DNA of 64,000 nucleotides from assembly GCF_963855985.1 (NCBI RefSeq), contig NC_087093.1, positions 13,779,001-13,843,000 of the forward strand, given 5' to 3'. This DNA is from Ostrinia nubilalis. Its lineage: Eukaryota; Arthropoda; Insecta; Lepidoptera; Crambidae. This document shows, one piece after another, positions 56,545 through 64,000 of the stretch. The position numbers were made by a program, and so were the translations under genes. Positions within the stretch are counted from its first letter, which is position 1; each line of letters begins with the position of its first letter. Under the pieces are notes generated by a model, which made no database searches, was not told the DNA's origin, and was given only the letters and a program-made list of their open reading frames with translations.

Positions 56545-57495
56545 TACATAGTATAAAATTCTCGTGTCACAGTGTCAGTTGCCAGATTCCTCGGAAACGG
56601 CTGGACCGATTTTTATGAAAGGATAGTGCCAGGGTCTGGACCAAGTGCTGCCCAGAATCAACCCATAGTGCATTTTGTTCCTCAGGCCAATACTAATGTG
56701 TAACCCGAAGCGCACTGAAATCTATCCCTGGAGTTAAGAGAAAAAAAGAGTTTTGTTTTGAATTATTTACATACAAAATATCATCGATATATACGTACTA
56801 CGCATAAGATTTCGTGATTTTGGCATTAAATAACACTCGCTATGTTGAACTTAACCATACTGCATCCGTACACCTTACTTTAGTGCGACTTAGACATTCT
56901 TTATAAGCAATCTAACGCTGTTGCAATAGTTTGGTTAGTTGACAGAAATCATTATTTCCAAAATGAAGCAAGAAGTTTTAGTTCTCTATCCTTGCGAAAA
57001 ATCAATTTATTGGTGTATTACAATCGATTATTGAAGTTATTGTAAGCTAAAACTTCTTGCTCCATTTTGGAAATAATTAATTTCGGTCAACTAACTAAAC
57101 TACTGAAACAGAGGTTGATCGCTTATAAATTATAATGTCGAAGTCGTACTAAAGTAAGGTGTACGGATGCAGTATGGTTAAGTTCAACATAGCAAGTGTT
57201 ATTTAATGCCAAAATCGCGAAATCTTGTGCGTAGTAGGTATACATCGATGATATTTTGTATGTAAATAATTCAAAACAAAACTCTTTTTTTCTCTTAACT
57301 CCAGGGATAGATTTCAGTGCGCTCCGGTTTACAAATTAGTATTGGCCTGAGGAACAAAATGCACTATAGTTTCATTCTGGGCAGCACTTGGTCCAACTTC
57401 CATATATGGATTGGCACTGTCCTTTTGTGTGTATATTCAGTAGGTCTGAGAATAGGACGTAACCTAGGTACCTACGAAGTCGCGGGCACAGCTAG
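56545..57495 (+). mobile_element. Helitron-like element carrying a large palindrome
   Basis: 5' part CTCGTGTCACAGTGTCAGTT, then GAAACGGCTGGACCGATTTT; 3' end CGAAGTCGCGGGCACAGCTAG followed by T. These are the flanks expected of a CTRR-ended lepidopteran repeat. Its middle is the palindrome 56618-57424. The element abuts a second TC-start copy at 57496. Confidence 0.5.
56618..57424. repeat. Long near-perfect hairpin, ~370-bp arms
   Basis: The left arm (from GGATAGTGCCAGGGTCTGGA, 56618 to about 56984) is the reverse complement of about 57046-57424 with scattered mismatches. The inner ends are AGAAGTTTTAG / CTAAAACTTCT around a loop of about 60 bases. Shared landmarks include ATCGATATATACGTACTACG, CATACTGCATCCGTACACCT and TCTATCCCTGGAGTTAAGAG. 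RNA from either strand would form a long dsRNA stem. No ORF of significance. Confidence 0.9.
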
Positions 57496-57690
57496 TCTAT
57501 ACTAATATTATAAATGCGAAAGTAACTCTGTCTGTCTGTCCGATTTTGATGAAATATGGCATAGAGATAGTTTGAGTCCATAGGACATAGGATAGTTTTT
57601 ATTCCGGTTTTTGCAACAGGGACGCGCGCGATAAAGTTTTTCTGTGACAGACAAAAATCCACGCGGGCGAAGCCGCGGGTGGAAAGCTGG
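57496..57690 (+). mobile_element. Helitron-like non-autonomous element
   Basis: Starts TCTATACTAATATTATAAAT and ends GGGTGGAAAGCTGG followed by T. A GC hairpin (CGCGGGCGAAGCCGCG) lies just before the end. Same family as 33335-33554. Confidence 0.65.
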
Positions 57691-58958
57691 TATTTTATAT
57701 ATATAACTTTAACTAATTACCGAGTTGAGTTTATGTCTGAGTTTGAATCAAGTTTTGAACATTGTTTCGTAATGTGTTAGGTAGGTAGGTATGCTTCTTA
57801 GCTAAGGTATTTATTGTACTAAGTACCTAATGTATTATTATTACTTTAATTGTATTGTTGTGATGAGTCGTAAACAACAGAAAAGTAGCTACAATTAGTA
57901 TAACTTGCATGATAATTATGTATGCGATTGTATTATGTAAATAGATCATTGTCTTTTTTAATGATTTTTCTTCGTGACTACTTCATTTAGTCAACTCTAC
58001 GAGTATGACAGAATATTAATAGCGAGTATGTTGTTATATTTTTGTATATAAACGAATAAGAGAACATTAAGATAAAATAATTTATGAAATTCAAGATAGT
58101 ACCTAGGTATGTTTTAACTATTGATCCTGAACTCTACTGAAAAATAATTATTTATAGCCTGTGTTTATTAGAATACGGCGTACTCAATACACTATAGTTC
58201 CATTTTTATAGCGAAATTTCTGAGAAAAGTGTAATGTAGTTCGCTATTAAATCGACCGTTATTTTAAAGGAACACTGTCTAAAATAGTTTTTCTACTCAG
58301 GGGAGCTATAAACACTTTACTAGGTGACATTGAATTTCTTCTTCTTATTCGTTTCACTCTTGGCAGAGCGGTCGTGGTCACGTTGAGGCGTTGTTCACAT
58401 CGGTTGTAGAGGCGGATACAACTCTCCGCACGATCTCCCGCCGTCTCTCTGTTGGCAGACTGTCTGGTGCAGTGACATACGCCGTCTTCCACTGCCGATT
58501 TCACTTGTTTCAGCGCATAGGTGACTTACCACGCGATCGGGTCGACTTTTAATTTGGTTTAAAGGAAAAAAGTCTCCAATATTGTCACTATATTAATACG
58601 ATAAGTGGTAGAAGAAGCCTTGCATTTAACAATAATTAAAAATAGTATTTCCGAGATGAGCGTTTAGTATTGCGTCACTGTAAAATACAGGGAACCGATT
58701 TCAAACACCATAATCACATGACACCATTGCATTGTAAGTAACTACTAAGTCGCTTAGTGCTTATTAGCGTAACAACAGATTATTAGCTAAGGATGCCTTT
58801 AAGGCGATTGTCCAACCGCGAACGGTGAATGAGAAGTCAGTAGAGCTAGAAAATAGATCTACCTATATGACTGGTTAGTTTCTTGACAACTGTTCGAATA
58901 TGATATTGATAGTTTTTATTACAAACTAGTGGAGAGTTCTCGCCTGACAGTCAAAAAC
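57691..58958. other. Mostly unassigned; one repeat-like open frame
   Basis: At 58500-58325 the minus strand is open and reads SAVEDGVCHCTRQSANRETA, then LYNRCEQRLNVTTTALPRVK. The base composition differs from its surroundings, and I have no family for it; it may be a dispersed repeat or a lone exon. The rest shows nothing. Confidence 0.3.
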
Positions 58959-59121
58959 GGGACTAATCCCACCTCTCGTTCCCACCACTGCAACTCCTGT
59001 GTAGCCAAGATCTACAGCTTAACCGCCAATATAAACCCAACCAGTGAAGGTCAAGTTTGTCCCGGGGGAAAGTTAAGCTGTCATTGGACCCGCAACGAAA
59101 TTAATCAGAAGAACATAGGAG
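58959..59121 (+). repeat. Interspersed SINE-like repeat, inverted copy
   Basis: CGGGACTAATCCCACCTCTC ... GAACATAGGAG is the reverse complement of the 37214-37370 family. Confidence 0.7.
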
Positions 59122-59903
59122 TGTGGACAGTCAGCTAACAACTATTAGAGGTCGCACAGACACCTTTAGTATTTTATTCTATTCTATTCTTTAGGTTCTT
59201 ATGTGGTAGGTATACAAAAGCCACCAGTGCAAATCAAATCAGCTACTTCTTGCGCAGCCGTGGACACTTTTTGTGTCCAGTTTTTTCCACTTATCACGAC
59301 GTGTCGATGGCAAAAAGTTTTACTGTGTTTTAAGTGTGTCCGGCCTCTTAATTTAGTCATCTTTTATCTACTGTAAGTTTCAAACTACAAAGGATGTGAT
59401 AAAAGTTTTTCGTCAGAAATTTTCTCTCGACAGACAATATCGCTTTCTCGTCTATGGTGGGACTAGTGCCTTACGCATTTGAGGCTATGAAACACCGGGC
59501 CCAGTCGAGCGGAACAAAGGACGGTGTCTTGGCCAAGTCGTAATGACATGTGGCAATCGTTTACGTTAGAAGCTATTTTATTGTCCATGTATATCTTCTT
59601 ACATGCTATGATGAAATGGGTTGGCTACTTATAGACCAATTCGAACAATAAACACAGGCTTGTAATGACATTACAGCTAGGAAGATTTTTTCTTTTTTGT
59701 TTTTTTTCCTAGCTGTATGACATGAAAATACAGAAACTAAAGTGCAGTGATAGAGCAAGAAAAAGGATGTTATGTGGACGAGAGTAAAAGGATTTGAACT
59801 AATTACAGTTTGCTGATACGGTATTAAGTTTGCCTTTTGGAATTGAAAAAAAAAAGTAGAATCGCTAAAGAAGTGTTATTATAAAGTTATTATTTTAAAG
59901 AAA
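59122..59903. other. Unassigned
   Basis: A short inverted run (ACAGCTAGGAAGA ... TCCTAGCTGT) lies at about 59673-59717. No gene. Confidence 0.35.
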
Positions 59904-60122
59904 CTAGCTTTCCGCGGCTACCCCCGCGTAGAATTTAGTCTGTGACAGAAAAACTTAATGGCGCGCGTCCCTGTCTCAAAAATCGGGATAAAAACTATCC
60001 TATGTCCTTTCCCGGGACTGAAACTATCTCTATGCCTTTCATCAAAATCTGTTCAGTGGTTTAAGCGTGAAAGCGACACAGACAGACAGACAGAGTTACT
60101 TTCGCATTTATAATATTAGTAC
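59904..60122 (-). mobile_element. Helitron-like non-autonomous element, inverted copy
   Basis: Reverse complement of the 33335-33554 family, with CTAGCTTTCCGCGGCTACCC at its 3' end (plus left). The TCTA of the 5' end appears to be lost. Confidence 0.6.
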
Positions 60123-60767
60123 GGAAGTATACCTAGATAATTTTAGCGGTATTTTGAATTTCGACTCACTAGGCATGAGACCCATGCCTAGTTGAAATGT
60201 AACAAAGAGCGCGTTATCGTGCCGCTATGCGTCTTAGGAGACGGCCGGTAATGTGCGCCGTATATCTCGCGCTAGCATCGACTATTGCCATGAATATGCC
60301 GTTTCAGTTACGTTCCAACTCCATCGTCAGCTATGAGTATGAGCGTTATTTTGGTCGCTTAAAATATCGACGACACCCCGTTATTTAAAACGTTAGAAAA
60401 AAAAAACTTAGTTATGACCTGTCCCATTTTTACAAGGCTTGATTACTTTCCATGAGGTAAGATGCAGGCCAAGAGCTTCTTTGTTATGGATAAAACGATA
60501 TTTAAAGTCCTCTAGCTAGGATTGTGTTGCAGCAACGCAAAACGGCAATAGTTCAGCGATTGGCTTAGTAATACTATCAAATCACTGATTTTCAGCTACA
60601 AGGCGATAAAAAATGCAGCAATCAATCTGCCATGCTGATTTGCTGTTGGAGCAAAGAAACATTATGTATTACTCGTAGAATGTTAATGAACGTGATTTTG
60701 GAGGATTGTGTGGCGTGGAACTCAATACACTTTTGGTTTCTAAATAAATTAACTTTTAAAAAAAATA
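60123..60767. other. Unassigned
   Basis: Contains a short ACTAGGCATGAGACCCATGC palindrome-like run near 60168 and a LINE-tail-like GAGGTAAGATGCAGGCCAAG near 60455. No gene. Confidence 0.35.
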
Positions 60768-61212
60768 AAAACCGACTTCAAATGCGTGAACACAAAAAAA
60801 AACTAAAAATTAAAAAATTGTTCAAATTGGTTCATAAATCGGCGGAGATATTGCGTATAAAAAAGTTCATCCCCAATTTTCCACCCTTGGGGGTGAAATA
60901 TTTTCTTCAAATTCACATGAAACCACCCTTTTGATAATACCTATTCAACAAAAAAAATATCGTTCAAATTGATTTATAATCGGCGGAGATATTGCGTATA
61001 AAAAAGTTCATCGCCAATTTTCCACCCTTGGGGGTTGTTTTTTCTATTATTAAATTTAAATGGGACCACCCTTGAGGTATTACCTATACGCCGAAAAAAG
61101 ATTTGTTCAAATCGGTTCATAATTGGCGGAGTTATCGCGTAACAAACATAGAAAAAAAAAAAACATACGGGTCGAATTGAGAACCTCCTCCTTTTTTGAA
61201 GTCGGTTGAAAA
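60768..61212. repeat. Inverted-repeat-bounded element with three internal tandem units
   Basis: Ends AACCGACTTCAAA and TTTTTGAAGTCGGTT. Inside, a unit containing AATCGGCGGAGATATTGCGT and CCAATTTTCCACCCTTGGGG is repeated near 60838 and 60976, with a diverged third near 61120. Period about 140 bp. Another end of this family is at 34722. Confidence 0.7.
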
Positions 61213-62227
61213 TAGCTTCGCATCTTGCAGTGTGATCAAGCTTAAATGGAAGCAATTGTTCTTACCTTACATTCAAGACGTCTTTTTAGGACCTATTCCG
61301 AAAGATTGTCAATGGGATGTGTGAATATTCCTTTGACCGTAGATTTCAATCTTTGCAATGTTCCTTTACGACGTCATATGAATTTCAGTCATTCATACCT
61401 ATTACGTGGATTTTTCTGTAAAAAATGCGGAATGTAGATGAAACGCAAAAAGTTCTTGTGAGAACAGGTTTTTGTCAGTTTGAAAATTCCCGCATTACTG
61501 ATTCCAAGTCATTTATTTGAAAATTAGTTGATTACAAGAATAAACTTACGAAGTTCAAAGATTCCGGTGCGAGTTGGAATTCAGGGGAGCTCCGAAGAAG
61601 TTAGTTACCATTATGTTTTCAATTTCCCAACTGTCCGATGGGGGAGTTTCAATATATTCGCCCGTGGGATGAGCTCAGCCCGGCAAATTGCCTAGTGTTA
61701 AACGCGTTCATAAATACAAGAGCAATCCGCATTTTGTGATTATCCCCAGAAGTTCTATTCGTTTTCGCGATAGTACCTTTAATGGCTTTGAGGAAGGTCA
61801 GTGGAAGTACTGTAGTACATTTATGTTTGGCACATTTTAAGGACTGGTCGCGGTTTGATATAAAAATCTATCGCCCCAGCACATTGCCTACGTCTTGCCG
61901 TGAGCATATTTTTCTTCTTTTGAATAAAACATTTGTATTTGAATAAAGAATGTAAAACTGTTGTAACAGACGTCTAGTCCATCAAGCTAAGTAAATACTA
62001 ACTATGTAGTTGTATGTGCTATTTGCGTAACAAAAAAGTAGAGTCCGATGTGCCGTTGTGTATTGGATTTCAGATTTGAACAAAGTATAGCGAATCCTTT
62101 CTGAATTCCGAAAACGTGGCATGTGACTATGCACAGCAGATCCAGTTAGTATGTTTTAAATAAAAAACAAAATTACAATAATGTTGATGTGTTATATACT
62201 TATTTGTAGTACAATGCCGTGCTGTTA
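61213..62227. other. Unassigned AT-rich stretch
   Basis: No repeat ends or coding blocks. Confidence 0.35.
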
Positions 62228-62830
62228 GGTTCAAGTTGTCCCTAGAGAGACTTTGCCGATTCTACGACTCATCGCTCATTGGATAGTTACACAACCGAGC
62301 CTTTTTTTTTGAAGGGACGCGCGCTGGTAGCTTGAAGAGCTTTTCCAGCTTCACCGGGCAGAGTGGTGAGTACAGAAGGTACTCTAGCCGTTTAGCGATC
62401 GTCGGTCGCAGACTGACGTTCGCGATCGGGCCGTATTGAGCGCATAAGGCGCCCGATCAGTGGCGAACCCAACTAGAGGGTTGCCCACCGCGGTGTTGGA
62501 CCAAAGTCCAGCCTACGGCGGGCTCACTCTGGTGGGCCCGATCGAGGGGACTACGGACGCGGCCTGAGGGCGCCACGGTAGGCTCGGACCTCGGCTCAGG
62601 TCGTGTGCGGGGGACGGATTGGACAACCGAGCCCAGTCTAGTAGCTTCTTTTATAAGAAAGTCAAAAAATCTTAAAAATAGAATATGGTCGGTGGTCAGG
62701 CTATGGCAAAGCACATAGTGTAGTATTAATAATGAGCTCACTGAATCGGATCGGTTCGGAGGCTGCTCCAAGAGACTGTCGATTCTGCGACTCATCGCTC
62801 ATTGGATAGTTACACAATCGAGCTCAGCCT
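62228..62830. repeat. Region bounded by a ~55-bp direct repeat
   Basis: GATTCTACGACTCATCGCTC, then ATTGGATAGTTACACAACCG, at 62257-62302 recurs at 62772-62818, and a shorter copy (ATTGGACAACCGAGCCCAGT) lies at 62618. The sequence between, 62310-62600, is GC-rich with a CCACGGTAGGCTCGGACCTC-type segment. Possibly an old solo or composite repeat. No gene is supported. Confidence 0.5.
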
Positions 62831-64000
62831 AGCTTCTTTTGTTATGAAAATTTTAGTACGTGTCTTGCAAAGGCGCGTTGTTCTGCAACATCGCTTAAAA
62901 CTCTATTGAAATTCAACCGATCAAAATCCTCAATTTATGCTTGAATTGAGTTTTGAGCGATACTCGTATTTTGTAATATTGATGATGATGATGATCCATC
63001 CGACCGATTTCGGGCATGGCGACCACTCCGACTCCTAGCTGTCTTGGCGGCGCTGGTGTGCCCGAAGATGGCTTACGTAGCCTATTTTGTAATATTTATT
63101 CATTAATCCTTAAGGCCCGCGAATCTAGACACAATAGATAATCAATTGTTATGACATTCATTAATGCCGTCTGGGACTCAAGCGGTTAATTTACAGAATA
63201 GTAAAATAGTAATTATTTACCGACGGGTTTGAGGTAAGGGTGAGGTGAGCAGTGAAAACTAAATGACCCGATGATGATTATGAAAAAATTAACAATAACT
63301 GTGCGATCGTATCCATTCAAGTTAGGCCGTCAAATTGACAGATGTCAAATGACAAGTGGTTAAATATCAGAAAAAAATGTTTTCGAACAATGGTTAGCCT
63401 GACTTTTAGTACATTTTTTAACTATTCGTTTACATTTTGTTAATATTTAACCATTCCCTTAGTAGCGAAATTTCACTATTAGTTATTTTATCTATGAATC
63501 AAAAAACTGGGCCTTAGAGAGTTCGACTCTCTCGATAAGGGGTCCTAGATTTGAATCACTTTCAAGTCGCATAACTAACATTTATAGTTAGCACATTAGA
63601 CTACATTTTTGTAGTCTAATCAAATATAATCTACATACATATACAACTACATACATAATCATGATGATGCCAGTATTTAGCCCGATATGTCGTCACCTAT
63701 TCAACGAAGCTCCGTCACCTCTCCACATGTGGGCATGTGGCAACTTTGTCATTCTTTAGTGATTGTATGTAAATAATTGTGTGGAAACAATCATCGGACG
63801 AAGCGACTTATTTTTCGTCTGCTTTGTTATACTCGTACCTATTAGACGTACTATTACACGCAACCTCTGATTCACTGTCATTTAGTTCTAAGTACTGATA
63901 TTAAGTTGTACATACTTGTTAACTGTCATAATTATAGTTTTAGTTATCGCTTAAATGAGATGAGGCAACGATGTCTACAGCACAGATGGTTTACCAAGAA
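62831..64000. other. Unassigned end of window
   Basis: A GAT microsatellite at about 62981-62995 is followed by a GC-rich segment (CCGATTTCGGGCATGGCGAC) to 63085 that looks like a LINE fragment. No exon of the ABCG gene was found. Confidence 0.35.

Overview
The window reads as a piece of an insect genome, most likely a moth or butterfly. It is AT-rich, coding DNA is sparse, and it is packed with interspersed repeats of kinds I associate with Lepidoptera: RTE-type LINE tails, CTAG-ended Helitron-like fragments, and many small inverted-repeat elements. The species cannot be named from the sequence.

The only host gene I can support lies on the minus strand. Four exons (32447-32564, 31844-32033, 21949-22094, 12414-12573) encode the nucleotide-binding domain of an ABCG (White/ABCG1-ABCG4-like) half-transporter. 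Their phases join exactly, and they carry Walker A, the Q-loop, the LSGGQ signature, Walker B, the D-loop and the H-loop in order. The first coding exon(s) and the transmembrane half are not seen. The 3' part should lie beyond position 1 and the 5' part somewhere above 32564. The two large introns (9.4 and 9.7 kb) and everything from 1 to 12413 are filled with repeats.

1-4620 (minus) is a DIRS-type tyrosine-recombinase retrotransposon cut by the window edge. It has a gag-like ORF in two exons, an RT-RNase H ORF and an intact tyrosine-recombinase ORF. Its predicted 615-bp gag intron holds an array of eleven small hairpins whose stems covary. 7988-11368 is a very large inverted repeat with 1.1-kb arms around a decayed LINE RNase H. 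27384-29455 is a 5'-truncated non-LTR element with an intact RT frame.

46944-55802 (minus) is a complete Gypsy element, probably of the mag lineage. It has identical 155-bp LTRs, a 5-bp target duplication and a single gag-pol frame. The 3' end of pol is interrupted by a 4048-bp non-coding element with perfect 35-bp terminal inverted repeats and a CACT duplication. That element contains a 916-bp hAT-like element (8-bp duplication), which itself contains a 175-bp PIF/Harbinger-like MITE (TTA duplication). A second, unrelated element with iterated internal motifs lies at 44276-45979. An 807-bp near-palindrome lies at 56618-57424.

The rest is intronic or intergenic DNA with short MITEs, SINE-like repeats and LINE fragments. 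The most novel-looking signals are the covarying hairpin array in the DIRS intron, the two TIR elements built around iterated motifs (47596-51643 and 44276-45979), and the giant inverted repeats.
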